A DNA stretch of 64,000 bases from Pseudopyrenochaeta lycopersici (Eukaryota > Ascomycota > Dothideomycetes > Pleosporales > Pseudopyrenochaetaceae): positions 151,768 through 215,767 of the forward strand of contig NHZP01000078.1 of NCBI GenBank assembly GCA_003313425.1, written 5' to 3'. Below the pieces are notes generated by a model. That model was not told the DNA's origin, made no database searches, and worked only from the letters and a program-made list of their open reading frames with translations. The position numbers and the translations under genes are program-made. This document shows, one piece after another, positions 19,761 to 33,300 of the stretch (the stretch's first letter is position 1; each line of letters begins with the position of its first letter).

Positions 19761-22700
19761 TGAAGGCTACCGCAGCAGCCATCGGTCACCTTTGCTAACC
19801 AATCATGCATACGTACACGGCGAAGAGCATGAGATTGATGAACTGAGGGTTTGTTGCTGAAACCAAGCGATCACCCAGTAGCATCCAATGATTCAACGGG
19901 GAAGACCGAAAATGCTGACGATCTTCAGACGGGAATCGTGTTAGGCTGTATCGAGCTTCGTGCCACGTGGCTATATGCACTCGTGCGCAATCGACGAGCG
20001 ATCATCGAATGCTTACTCGCCTCAAAGCCAAATGGCGTTGATCTACAGCGCACCGGGCCGAACGATGAATGGCACTGGATGAGCGATGACAGTCATCCAA
20101 TTAGCTACCTGGTCAGCACTTGATTGTAGCGGAACGACCCGCGCCTAGTGCTGATGGTCATCACATGTGGCGCATTCTAGCGTGTTAATGCTGGTGTTGT
20201 GGTTACCCACTTAGAGGATAATGATTATGATCCCCTCAATACCACGTCAACGACCATCAGCGTTCTACTCACATGGCTAACCTGTCAATGCAAGCACTGT
20301 TAGGCATGACCGGTCATGACTCGTGGGTTCCATGCTTCATGACGCAAGCAACAAATCATTCATCCTACGCCAGTCCGGTCTCGGCTAAAATAAGCCTTTC
20401 CTGACTTCACGAGTTATGAGTCAGTCACGAAAATCTCCGGGCTAATCAAACAGCGGCGCCGGAAACTGGGCAATTGACTGCAGAGGGGAGTGTTGGAGGC
20501 TCCTTCTCGAATCCTTACAGCTTGCCCACACATGTGGCAATGTAATGTTGCTGCTCGTTGTTACTATTACATATTTCGTTTCGAATGTTGAGACGATGGT
20601 GCTAAGCCGCAATGGGCTGCCCTCCGCAAGGATATTGCACGCTGCGGCGTGGCGGCTTGCTGCTGCGTGGAAATGGGGCGTTGGCACATCAGCACGCGAA
20701 ACAAGCAAGTACATCGTGGTGGGTACACAAGGACACCAGGTTACGCGGAGCTCTTCGATACTAACTGCTTACCTCCATCACTACAATCGGCCAGTATTTT
20801 TGTGCTATCTCTGATCTGCTTATGCCTCCATGTCAGCTATGGTAAACGTGTCAGGGTTAGCTTCGAATCATCGCTATGCTAGCAGCTGGCACTCCTATAT
20901 TGATACCCTGCTTATCACCCAAGCCGTTCATCATACTTTTGCCTCACGTGGAATTGATTACTTGAGAAAGCTAGTTTTTCGACACGGCGGACAGTAAGCA
21001 CTGTAATGGAAGCCAGAACTGTGGTGCACAATATTGGCACTTGCTTCGCAGATGATATTCTATCAGCATAAGCGTACTGGAGGCCAGTGGCTATAAAGGT
21101 GTGGGCGCAGCATGCTCTAAGCCCTCGAATGTGGTCACACATCGCTACACTCAAGGCTCACTCCCAGCGAGGGATTGCGACGCAACAAGCGACTCAATCC
21201 AGCTTCGTCATTTCATACCACAAATTCTGTCCCAGTTCTCCTATATCGAGCCCGGTGTAACAGCCCGATACCCGGTGAAACAATGCTCTTGTTTTGAACG
21301 TCTGAGCGACAACGTGTTGGTGATGCCACAGTGGGCCGACTCTGCTAACCACAATGTCTGCTGTTGAGACACTAGAGAAATGCCAGGTGCTGCGCTAGCT
21401 GATATTAGGGAAGGCCTCGCGCTCCAGGCTTGCGCGCGAAGTTTCGTGTTCAATTCCGCGTTCAATTCCGCGTTTCCGCTAGCTCCGTGCTTATTTCCGG
21501 TCTACATCCTCTGTCCACTTGGTCAGTACCCTATAGCCTACATTATGCATGGTACTAACATGCCAGTACGGTTGGCGCCGCTTAGCACCGCATTCGTACT
21601 CTTTATACTTAGGCCTATAGTGCTTCTCAGGCTGTTTTACGAGGCGTGAGAGCTTCATTGAGGCCTTTGAGAGCCGAAGGCTGGCTTTGGGGAAATTCCT
21701 CAGCTATCTGGTAAATCTCGTGCGTCTCAGAGCGTGGTGCGCACACGGTCGCGTCAGCCGCAAGCGCGAGTCATCATGGTCAAGTCCGGAGGTATCATCA
21801 CATTGGCTTGTACAACCTCTAGTAACGTTAACGGCTGATACCACCTTCCCTTCGAGCAAGCTTTGCTAATCTCTCTCAGGCAATTGAACGCGTACACGAA
21901 CAATAAAATCGAGATTCATCTACCTATCCGGGTTTCGTGCCCTGCATCCACAAAATTTCTTGTGCAACAACTGAGTATAATACGCCGAAATTGCTTGCCC
22001 ATTCTACGACTGCTTGTTGAGATCTTTGCTGACTAGTGGCACGGTTTTGGCGTTGCATTCAAACACAAATCTTGCTCAGAATCACCGACAACTTCGAGAG
22101 AATTACTCGGATTGCGCGCGTCGTTGGTAGCTTGCCCCAACCTTTGCGATATTCTCTAGGGTCATCTACTCTACGTAAGTCCCGATCCAAAGAGCAAGCG
22201 GCTTGTTCGCCTCTTCAGCTCTATACCTATACCTCCCCATTCTTACTGAACAGAAGATCTGCGCCCTGGAAAATGTGCCTGCAGGTCAGCTTAAATCAAA
22301 ATATCTATCGCTACATGCTAGGCGGGGCTACAGTATCAACGTCGTACGGGCTGACTACTGAAATAGGTCAATGTCATGATATTCAGCCTTACCCATACGC
22401 TGCTCATATTCGTTCTCAATTAGACTACTCACAGGGTACCTCTCCTTTTTCGCCGCAACTGGATAAGTCCTCAAGGCCTTTTCGGGTCGCTTCTTCTGCT
22501 CCTAGCTTATCCACACGGTCACCACCCCACGAGGTAAGAGTAAGTTCAATACCTTTGTCACCCTATTTGTACTATACACTAACTGTCGTGCCCGGCGCCT
22601 TTGCTAGAATATAAATCGCAGCATCGGCTGAGAGCATTTGTGGCTGTCAACTTAGGTGAGCGATTCACAAGGCTGTACAATCCTCGCCAGGCCGTGCTCA

Positions 22701-24159
22701 AGCAGGGCGTGGAGGCGTTGACCCCGCTTCTGCAGCTCGATTTCCGCTAATCCGACTCTCGCAGGGATCAGTCCGATTATGCCCAACAGATGTTCCGCAT
22801 CTATTGACAGTCAGTAAGTGATCGCTCCGTTTATTGCGGTTAAGTATGGCGACACTCAAAGGTTGACAGCACCATGGATTCAATCTGGGGCTTCCCAGAT
22901 TGGCCGCTTGCTGTGACACTGACATCCTTAAATTCAAGAGTAATCGCCGCCTAAGCGTGTGCCATTCATTCAAACTTCTCGCAGCGTCGACCAATGGCTG
23001 AAACATGACCAGAAACTGACATTCCAAACACTGAGGCAACCGACGTCTTCGATGCTGTCGAATGGCAACCTTCGCTCTACCATCCTACCTCTGTCGAGCT
23101 GAATCAAGATCCTCGAGGTCCACAAGAGACAGTAAGTCCTATATGGCCCTCGATGATCATCCGAGATGTATCAAGACTGCGGGGACAAGCTTGAAGTCTG
23201 ACTGACTAGTCCCTAGATCTCGTCTATCAACTTCGGATGCCGCTGAGGCGCGTATCTACAATCCGTTGTGTCCCATAAAAGTATGTGTCCGTGGATCTCG
23301 CTAACGCCAATCAGGCTCCAAATCTTTGCAGCATGCGATCTATACAAGGGACGCACCGACCAACGTCGAAGAAGACGCTAGCCGGCAGCTAAGTAGCTTC
23401 AAGCGCACTCCGACTCTTAGATGTCTCGCGGATTTGAATGCTCATACGCGACATTGAGTTCCCCTGCTCGCAATCGCAACGTCATCTGCTGACATCTGTC
23501 TCGTAGCGCCCTGGCACCGAATCAAGCTAGCGGTTGGCCTGGCTCTTGAGATCTACTGCGCGAAGGACCATCAGGTAAGCGGTCTTTCATCGTGCCTACT
23601 GGGGTAAGCACAATCGGCAAAGTCTTCAGCAAATCGCTGTGCCATTCTCCGGTCCCAACCCAGGATTCTTCATATCACCTCTTGGCGGCCGCTGACGTTA
23701 ACACAGAACGCCATACTACAAAATCGATTATACGACTAGTGGCCTAAGCGTAAACGTGGAAAAGAGGGGCCAAGCCGCCTTGCTGTGGGGGGGGGGGGGG
23801 AAATCCGCCGAACGGTGATGGCTTGCCAACGCATGCATATGCATACCATGTCTAGCGCGCGGACCGCGCCTCCCGGCACCACCCTGCATATCTCCGAGTC
23901 AGTGTTATGCAGGCAGTCCACATACATCGTGTCTGCTGCCGAGTCCAACCCTGGCCCGTGTCATGCAATTGCACGGGCGCCGCCATCATCCGCTGCCTGT
24001 CAGTCCTCTTCGGGCCAGCGTCCCTTAGGCCGGTACTTCACAATTGAACTCAGATCCCGAAACTTCAACGAACACAGCGGGATGATTCTGTACCAACAGT
24101 CAAGAGCAAGTCGCCTCGCGCAAGTGACTGCGCTTGTGAAGGCCGCAGGTGGCCTAATC
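19761..24159. other. 4.4 kb without recognisable gene
   Basis: Many short frames, the longest at 22036-22614, none with family motifs, splice structure or plausible composition. Contains a 14-base G run at 23787-23800. Probably old, scrambled transposon or intergenic DNA. Confidence 0.5.
23787..23800 (+). repeat. G14 homopolymer
   Basis: Fourteen G in a row; the same length as the run in the NB-ARC P-loop at 8518-8531. Confidence 0.9.
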
Positions 24160-24167
24160 AACTCTGC

Positions 24168-27065
24168 CAGGCTTGTCGTCAACAATTCAATAAGGCTATT
24201 GGCACTTTTTGCCAATACCAAGATATTGGTTAACCGTTTTGCCAATACCAATAATGTGCCAATAATGTGTCAATAACGTGCCAATAAGGTTGCCAATACG
24301 CCTATCGCCAGTCTTGGCATGGTATAATAGTTCTACTCTACAAACAGACTTTCGGAATTAATAGTACGAGGGCCAGATAAGATGCTAGACTCCAGTGACT
24401 CACTCTGCGTATCGTCTAAAGGCATATGACTATCATTATCGCGTCCAAGGACTTCTGGGTTGTTGTCTTGAATCCAACGCTCGTTAAGTGCTCTCAGCTC
24501 TGCTACATATTCACCGTCCCTCTGAACATATATACGTTGCTATGACTTCAAACACTCTCCTATCTTAATATTCTTTAATCTAAGCTTAATTCTTGACTAT
24601 GATATAGTGCGACGAGCCCCAGAAAAGACACGTTCCGGCTCAGCAGACATAGAGGGACAAGAAAGATTATTAACAGCTATTTTTGATAAGTTTGGATAGC
24701 TCTTCTGTTGCTGAGGCTGTAGCCACCACTTATAAGGCTCTATGTTAAGAGGGAGCTTATAGGGATCATTCTTAGTAAAGGAGATAAACTCATCTGCAGC
24801 GTGTACAGCAAGCCTCTGCTTCTGGTGCTACTGGGCGAACTTATCTGTTGCTATAGGATGTATTAAGATATCATCCACTATAGCAGGGTGTTTGCCCTTG
24901 AAGTTGTTCTCCTAGTACTTCTGCACCTTTGGATATATATCCTTTACCTATTTAGGCTCCTAATTGCGTTCTAGATAGTTCTTTCGACGGGAAGGGTGAA
25001 GGAGTGTGGCTGCGCAGTAGGCAGGGACCTCGTTAGCTTTGATAAAGTATTTATTAAAGGAATACCACGCTGTTTGAATGCTGCTAAGAAGGGTAGGGTT
25101 GTTCTTGTGTTGCTCCTGTAAAATATTAGCTTTAGAATCTAGGTTTATATCTTAGTAGACTTTAGGAAAAATTAATATTACCTACCTCAGATTCCTTTAA
25201 ATGAGCAAGTATAAAGTCTATTGTGTATGGTGTTCGATCTAGGCAAGCAAAAGGGCTCTTACAGAACTTAGTAGCTTGTTCGAGAGGTTTAAGGAAGTCG
25301 CGAGTATGGTAGAGGAGCTCCCAATTACTAGGAGTAAGATAGTCCCTTTCAAGTTGGCTGTAGTTTGAGTGTAGGAACTTGTTAACGGTATCTTCGTTAT
25401 CGCAAGCCACCTCTAGCATTTGAAGCCAGCTATTCTACCGGGTGTCGTTGTCTATTAGTATTGTCCGGCCAGCTATCTGCTTAAACTTGTGGTACTTATT
25501 GTAATTGGATTGGAGCTACTTAACGAAGTTATGAAGCTTTCCAAGTGGGCCTATTTGACGCCATTTAATAGCTGTAGCTTCTTTAAAGTTCTCTGTTAGT
25601 ACCTTCTTAAAACTAAGTGTCTTATCCTCTGTAAGCTGCTTTATTACAGCTTTAACAGCTTCTTTGTCCTTAGCAAATAAGAACGCTGAAGCGATAATAT
25701 TGAGAACGTGCCCTTAGCAGCGGATTCTTTAGTGGGCTGCCTTCTAATTCTGGATACCTTTAAGTCTAAGCTAGGCCTTAAGTTGACGGCAGAGGACGTT
25801 ATTAGTGCTGTTATTATCGCTAATAAAGTAGCCTAGCTTTGCCTATATCTCATACTTCTCTAGGTAGGGAAGAAGAGCTTCGAACTAGTGAATTCCCTTC
25901 TTAGAGTCTAGTAGCTTAATAAATCTAAGAGTATACTTCTAAAGGATACTATCGCGGTTAACAAAGTAGGCTGTTATAGTAAGGAACTGTTTACGATTAG
26001 GGCCACTCCAGGCGTCTGCAGCAAGGTGTATTTTATATTCTGTATTAAGCATCTTAGCTTTAACTTCCTCTCGGCGTGAATTAAAGCAGGTTTCGATAAC
26101 ACGAGGGATAGTTGTGTAAGAATCGATAAGGAAGGGTTTTACTGCCAGATTAAGTTAAATGAGAATACTGCGTAATTCTGGCTATTTAACAGCGTTGTAC
26201 GGTAAGTTCTGGGCTACGATAAGTCGAGCTAGAGCCTCTTGAACTTCCTCTCTCTTAATAACAGATAAAAACACCTCCCTCTGCACTTTCTCTCTCTTTT
26301 CGTTAACCTGCTCTTCTGTATTCTTAAATGACTTCTCTAGTAACATATTTGTTACTTTCCTAACTAGAGACTCTTCCTCCTCTTTAATAATTATACTATG
26401 CTTTAATTTTATATGGTTTCGAGCAGCGTTTGTTGACTGGACACTATACATAAGATGAGGAGTGTTGTATTCTGGATCTGCACAGTACTAGATTGGATTG
26501 CGGTTCTTATTATGCGTTAGTTCGCTAGGGCCTGGCCTCCGGGCGTGGGACCATATTCTAAGAGCTCGCTTTTTAGAAGATCTTGTTGCAGCATGCTCGC
26601 TAGAAGTAGACTGACTAGTAGTTCGTTTGCGGCTGGCTGCTGGCGTTGGAGATAAGTAATGAGCTACAGAAGCTGTATTATTTGCCTGTTCTGTAGGGTC
26701 CATATTTAATAAAACAGACCGTATGTGAATGGAATTCGATAAAGTTTGGTTGTTAATGGCTAGAATAACTTGGGGGGTGCTGAGTGTTTAAATTTGAGGG
26801 GTTCTGTCAGCTAGCCGAGGCTTTGCCGAGCATCTACAACTACACTTGAAGAGCAGTAATATATCAAGCATTACTTATATATACAATTAAATTACTGCCA
26901 ATACGTGATTTGCAGCACTTATAAGGCCAGAAAATGCAGAAGAAACTATATAGTATTTGCCAATAAGCTGCCAATAAGGCTAGAACCCTATTGGATTGGT
27001 ATTGGTATTGGTATTGGCAATATATATTGGTATTGGCAATAATCCAACTGTTGACGACAAGCCTG
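24168..27065 (-). mobile_element. hAT element (2,898 bp), full size, heavily decayed
   Basis: Perfect 8-bp duplication AACTCTGC at 24160-24167 and 27066-27073. Inverted ends begin CAGGCTTGTCGTCAACA. Subterminal arrays of GCCAATA/TATTGGC repeats on both sides (24190-24300 and 26950-27045) are probably transposase binding sites. The interior is AT-rich with many TAG/TAA codons, as after RIP. Confidence 0.92.
25162..26703 (-). pseudogene. hAT transposase pseudogene
   Basis: ATG 26703 starts a Ser/Thr-rich N-terminus (YLSPTPAASRKRTTSQST) with KKRALRIWSHARRPGPSE, then a stop; the frame resumes with NAARNHIKLKHSI, the His end of a BED zinc finger, and a charged helix. Near 25419-25162 comes NWELLYHTRDFLKPLEQATK and ACLDRTPYTIDFILAHL, the conserved middle of fungal hAT transposases. 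Many stops separate the parts, and further decayed sequence continues to about 24400. Not functional. Confidence 0.82.
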
Positions 27066-27096
27066 AACTCTGCCGTACTGACTGCATAAAGCGTGC

Positions 27097-27135
27097 AGAG
27101 AGAGAAGAGAGAAGAGAGAAGAGAGAAGAGAGAGT
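27097..27135. repeat. (GAGAGAA)n microsatellite
   Basis: About five units of GAGAGAA directly beside the hAT target duplication. Confidence 0.85.
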
Positions 27136-27341
27136 ATCTGCTTCATTCTCGTTTCTAGCCTCTAAGCATTAGTACAGTTTTGACCCCATGGACCGGTGGC
27201 CAAATCAGCTACTGTGCAATACACGAACTAGGCTAGGCACACTAACGAGACTCGTCCAGCATATCTGAACATAAGGCGTTAAAAGTCATTGCAAATTTCG
27301 GGGGGTTCCACATCGAAGCAGCACTCGCCCAAGGCGGTATC

Positions 27342-28940
27342 ATGAAAGCTGAACAGCAGTCCGCCCTTCTCGAGCTGGCGACGGAGGTTCACCAGCTGAC
27401 AACTCAGATTGTCAAAGATCTGACTGCGAAGAATCTACGGGAGCCAACATTTGAAGTAGACTCCGAAACAGTGCTGGAAACTCCGGAGCAGATTGCCCTC
27501 CGCGCACGGCTGAATGATGCCGCTCGAGATCTACTACGCCTCGTGAATGGCCCCAGAAACGATGCGCGGACCTTCGTATGCTACTTGTACGATCTGGCAG
27601 CCTGGCAAGTAGCTTGTGAATTCAACTTCTTCGAAGCAATTTCCGAAGATAGAGTCGCTAGCATCAAGAGATTGCGGAGAAAGTTGGAATGGACGAAGAT
27701 CGTGTTGGTCGCTTCTTGCGCATGCTAGCTACGGACGGAGTTTTTGAGGAAGTGGAAAAGGATGTGTTCAAACATACGTCCCGAAGTGTTCTTTACCTGG
27801 AAGACAAGCAGTGGCGGGATGTATGTACTATCAGCGCGATTATTCTGCTCGACGTTGGTAGAATTACGATGCTAATACAGCCTATAGGTTGGATGAATTC
27901 TTCAGAGCAGCAACTGAGACTTCCGCAAGTATCCAGGAATCAACCCTCGTGAGCAATGGGCAGAAGAAAGCTTTTGTGATGAGGCACAGAACGGATTTGT
28001 TTCAATTCTACAAGCAAGACCCACAACGAGCAGGTCGCTTTGCGAGCGCGATGGCTGGAGTCTCCAGACGCACTACTCTCCTTCTCCAACTTGCAGGTTA
28101 CTGTGCTAACTTCCTTGTAGTTGAGCGCCATTTTGAAACTCTCAAAGAGAGCCTCTCTTGGGATCAAATCAGCAGAGGCAAAATCATCGCTGTCGGTGGT
28201 AGAAGTGGCCACATGAGTGTCTCGCTCGCCCGGGTAAGTTTGAAACAAACCCAATGCTCTACAACAAGCTCACTTACAGCTGCTCGAGGCCTTCCCAAAT
28301 CTTGAACTCATTGTCCAGGATTCTCTGACCATGCTGTCATCGGCTATCCAGAACGACTTCTCAGGTCTCAATGGTCGAGTTACGTTCATGCCGCATGACT
28401 TCTTCGCTACTCAACCCGTCTCAGGCGCACCAGCATATCTTTTGAGATACGTAACCAATAACTGGAACGACGTGGACTGTATCCGTATCTCCAGGGCGCT
28501 CCTCCCTGCCTTGGAGAAAAGCACTCCTGGGACACCACTCTTGATCAACGATGTTGTACCGCCAACACTGGGAGAAGCCTCAATTTTCCACGACAATCAC
28601 ATGTGCCAGGTTGACATCATAATGATGCTGGTCCTCGGGGCTAAACAGAGAACAGAAGAACAGTTCCGGCATTTGCTCTCGGATGCAGGTTCACGATTCA
28701 AGGTTAGCAAAGTTAAACTGATGTTGCTCTGAGACCATTCGCTAATGTCTCTTCCAGATCAAAGCTATTCACGGAAAGAGCAACATGAGCCAGATCGAGG
28801 CACATCTGGATATTGATGCAGCTCGCCATACGGAAGGCTTAGCTGTTGCCGAAGTCTCCAAAGATGCGTCAGCAGATGACCAGGAGCAGGATGCATCCAC
28901 TGTTGCCAACCAGCAGAAGCGGACTGGAACCCGTCTCTGA
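27342..28940 (+). pseudogene. O-methyltransferase of the polyketide locus, frameshifted
   Basis: From ATG 27342 the protein matches fungal COMT-type O-methyltransferases (SAM-dependent): an N-terminal dimerisation part, winged helix (EIAEKVGMDEDRVGRFLRML), SAM motif IIAVGGRSGHMSVSLA, RVTFMPHDFF, LLRYVTNNWND, LLINDVVPP. Introns: about 27825-27880, 28234-28279 and 28703-28757, all GT-AG. Between ASIK and EIAEKVG one base is missing (AAGAG at 27666-27670, where AAGGAG would keep frame). The position of the catalytic His, usually HDW or HNW, reads NNW. The acidic residue of the SAM motif (V-D-V) is Ala. So it is doubly impaired. It lies 1.4 kb upstream of the PKS in the same direction and would have methylated its product. 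Confidence 0.82.
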
Positions 28941-30333
28941 TCTACTGGAGCGCCACATCACTGGGCTGCATGATGACCTGTGGAGTTCACTCTTGCCATC
29001 TCATTCAATGTAGCATACCCAGCATTGTATGCGAAACATGCATTGTATTGAGTAAGTGTAAACCACGTCTCTTTTGGTGTATGTGCGTCCAGCCCGACTG
29101 GGCGCCGATCCAATCAGGGTGTGGTAAGTTAGCGCATCTGCCAGATACGCGCGCCATCGGTATATGTCAGCCTGCAAAGCGACCCCACCTCAACTCCTTC
29201 GCTTCTGGTACTGCATGCATCAACCCCCGCGTCCTCCAGCTTCACATATAGGCAGCAGACGATAGCGAGTCTTTCACAATCGCCCAGGTTTACAAAGCAG
29301 GAACAAAGAACGCCGAGCAGCTTCAACCCTGATGACAGACAATCGCCTTCTTGATCCATAGTCCGTCTCAGGGTCCACTACATATTGGTTTTACCCTGGC
29401 GAACCTACAATGTAACGATCATCTGGTCTACCTAGTCCCTATGCTGGCCATACCTGCACCATCTCCCGGCCGTTATGTTGCAAGAGTCATGCATATACCT
29501 ACATACTCACCGCCGGTTTGCAGCTCCGGAGCGGGACGCGCCTGCCGCGCTGCGTTCATTACTTGGGCGAAGGCGGAGGAAAGTTCCGTAATGACGCCCA
29601 TAGGCGAACGTCCCGAGCTTATCCTCACAACACTAAAGTTGATAACTCTACAAAGAATCCGCAACAGCAGCCAACTAAGGCCCACCACGTATCAACAGAC
29701 CTAGCTGCGGCCTGTCTCCCGGTCTAACCAGAAGCAATCATGCATCGGAGGAGCCGCTACGCATGCATATCAGAAGTGGAACTGACGAACTGTTGGTCTC
29801 TAACTGGGATAGGCTAACTCTCCACGCATAGCCTTCTTGCGTCTTTGGCAACAAATCAGCATTCATTCGTATCTGCAGAATTAAACAGCGCAACAGTACC
29901 AAGCAGCCAATGCCTAGGCTCAGTTGCATGTAAGTCGATCGCCCCGCAACGTCCTTGACGCGCGTGGAAAAGATACAGACTGCCATGAATGCTTGAACAT
30001 AATGCAGAGGTGCGTACCACTGACAATTGTCTCGGCCTCACCGCACTGCTTGGAGAAACACCGTCGGCAATTGATTCCCACTATCCATGACAAACTAATT
30101 TCCTAGCTTTGTGTTGCAGACGCATTCCGCGTCTCATAGGCGCGCGCACGAGAGCGCTCGATGGCTTCCTGCTAAGTCCATCCGTGACGACGGAGCAATA
30201 GCCTATACTTTTCCGTACCTCCTAGCTATGTAAGTCATGTTCGCAGCAATACTAATCTCGCACTGCAGTCCTTCGGGTCTTCAAGAAATCCGCGCAAAAA
30301 ATAAGGTGCGACTCGTTCTATCATCCAGCGACA
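28941..30333. other. Intergenic region between methyltransferase and PKS
   Basis: No recognisable gene. Holds the presumed PKS promoter; no clear TATA box or palindromic regulator site was found by eye. Confidence 0.5.
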
Positions 30334-33300
30334 ATGGCTTGCAAAGACCCCAAGCCAACGTCGATCGCAGTCATTGGCATTGGGTGCCGCTTTCTAGGCG
30401 ATGTTACAAGCGGTGAGAAGCTGTGGGACATGTTGGTGGAGAAAAAGTCTGCAAGGAGCAGAGTGCCCTCGGACGGTTATACTGTTGATGCCTTCTATCA
30501 CCCAGATGGGGACCGTTACGGAACGGTAAGTAACGTCATGGCGCCATCTCCCGCGCGGTTCCTTATTCATGAGTTGCAGGCTGACTGTTTCAGACCAACA
30601 ACGATGGTGGCCACTTCCTTACTGAAGACATATCCCTGTTCGATGCGTCATTCTTTTCGATTTCGCCTGCAGAAGCCATGGCAATGGATCCAATGCAGCC
30701 GCTTCTGCTGGAGGTGACATACGAAGCGCTCAAGAACTCCGAAACGCCACTATCCAGAGTGTCGGATCCAAAACATCGTGTTTTGTCGGGTGTTTCACCA
30801 AGGATTACGAGGAGATGCAGCGGCGAGACATGGAGTTAGCGACGAAGTACCAATCTACCGGCGCCTCACAGACCATGCTCTCCAATCGACTAAGTTACTT
30901 CTTCGATATGAAGGGCCCGAGCATTACACTGGACACGGCCTGCAGCAGTGGACTCGTTGCTGTACACTTGGCCTGCCAGAGTCTGCGAACGGGTGAGAGC
31001 TCAATGGCTGTGGTTGGAGGCAGCAATCTCATCTTGAGTCCGGATATCCAGATTGAGGTGAGCGACATGCATTTCCTGAGCTCAGACTCAATATCGTACG
31101 CCTTTGATGAGCGTGCTAATGGCTCCGCGCGAGGAGAGGGCGTTGGTGCTGTCATATTAAAACCGTTAGATCTCGCATTGCGCCGATAACGATCCGATAC
31201 GAGCCGTCATCCGCGGAACAGCTGCTAGCTCGGACGGAGGGACACTGGGCATCACGATGCCTTCGAAAGACGCACAGATCCATCTCATACGTTCTGCATA
31301 TAAAGCTGCGGGTTGTGATGTAAGCCAGACAGGATACTTCGAGGCACATGGTACAGGCACTGCTACAGGTGATCCGATCGAAACCGGCGCGATTGGCGAG
31401 GTGTTCGCGGCACATCGTTCCCTTGCAGCAGACGGTGCGGCGATCCCTCTTTCAATTGGATCGTTAAAGGCAAACATGGGCCACTTGGGAGGGGCGAGTG
31501 GAATTGCTGGCTTAATCAAAGCTGTTCTCAGCGTAGAGAAAGGCACAATTGCACCGAACATCTGGTTTCAACGACGTAACCCCGCCATCGATTTCGAAGG
31601 ATGGCGGCTACAAGTCCCCACTGAGACGAAGGATTGGCCTTTGGAAGGCTTGCGACGCGCAAGCGTCAGTTCTTTTGGTTACGGAGGGACAAATGCTCAC
31701 GTCATTGTTGATGATGCGTACCACTACCTCCAGCAATACCGTCGTTCTGGTGGGCACATCAGGAATGACTCGGGCTTCGTCAGTCCTGCCAGCGAAATGA
31801 CATTCAGTGCCACTCCACGATCACGCTTGTTTCTGCTCTCTGCCAATAACGAGCGTGGTCTGGCTTATATGAGGAAATCGCTTGCCGACCACCTCCAAAC
31901 ACAATCCGACTTCGATGAGGAAGGCTTATTGTACAGCCTCGCTTATACCCTTTGTGAACGCCGCTCACAGTTTTCTTACAGTGCAACAATCGTCGCAAAA
32001 GACAAGCTAGATCTGGAAGGGCGACTGCAAAGTCCTGTCCCAGTTTCCAGCAGTCGCGCAACACCGCCACGAATAGGTTTCATATTCACTGGTCAAGGTG
32101 CCCAATGGTGGGGTATGGGCAGGGAGCTGCTCCATTACCCAATATTCAAGAACAGCCTACTGAGATGCGATACGATTACGAAAAGTCTGGGCGCTGACTG
32201 GTCTCTGATGGAAGAGCTTCTCAAGGATAAAACCACGTCACGAGTCAGCGAAGCAGAATTCAGCCAGCCGCTCTGTACCGCACTCCAGATTGCTCTCATA
32301 GATCTGCTCTCCACATGGAACGTACACTCCCACTCCGTTATCGGCCATTCGAGTGGTGAAATCACCGCTGCCTATGCCACAGGCGCGTTGAGTTTTGAGT
32401 CAGCAATGACTGTTGCGTTCTTTCGTGGCTTATTAACACCAAAAGTGAAGCGCTTTGGGTACGACGGCCGTATGATGGCTGTCGGCCTTTCTGAAGAAGA
32501 AGCAAACAACGAACTCGCTGAGCTGGACGACAAGTTTGGAAAAGCTGTCGTCGCTTGCATTAACAGTCCTCGTGGCGTAACAGTTTCTGGTGATACTAAA
32601 GCTATGGTGGAACTCCACAAGGCCATAGTTGCCAAAGGTGTCTTTGCGAGGATGCTTCAAGTAGATACTGCGTATCACTCACATCATATGCAGGCAATCG
32701 CTAAAGAATATCTTGCGCGGCTCCAAGAGGCACGCGTTGTACCACAATATGGCGAGCAACAGGCGACAATGTTCTCTTCAGTCACAGAAGACGTTGTCGA
32801 CCAGCGCCAGCTAGGCGCCGAGTACTGGGTATCGAACCTTGTTGGCTGCGTACGCTTCTCTGGTGCGTTAGAAAAGCTCTGCTCAATGCCGTCGGTAGAT
32901 GAGAGTTACGGAGTAGAAGTAATACTGGAAGTTGGAACCCATGCCCTATTCAAACTCCCCGTCCGAGAGATTCTCGAAAACACATTCGGAGAAAAGTCGC
33001 ACATCCAATACCTCTCCACACTCATCCGCAACAAACCTGCCGATGCCACTGTGCTGGAAGCAGTTGGCCACCTGTGCGCCAACAACTACCCAGTCAACCT
33101 TCACGCAGTCAATTTCCCAAGTGAGCCGAAACAGTCTCTATGCGTCCTGACAGACCTTCCTCGGTATCCTTGGAACCACACTCGCAGCTACTGTTGCGAG
33201 TCCCGACTCAGCCGTGATTACCGTCTTCGGCAATTCGCTAGAACTGACATTCTTGGTGCACCAGTCTATGACTGGAACCCGATCGAACCTCGCTTCAGGA

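Noticed and set aside
22036..22614. 192-codon + frame
   Set aside because: Composition is not protein-like, no motif, no splice or promoter support; lies in a gene-poor stretch.
30778..30996. Frame crossing the PKS KS domain
   Set aside because: Shadow of the KS coding frame.
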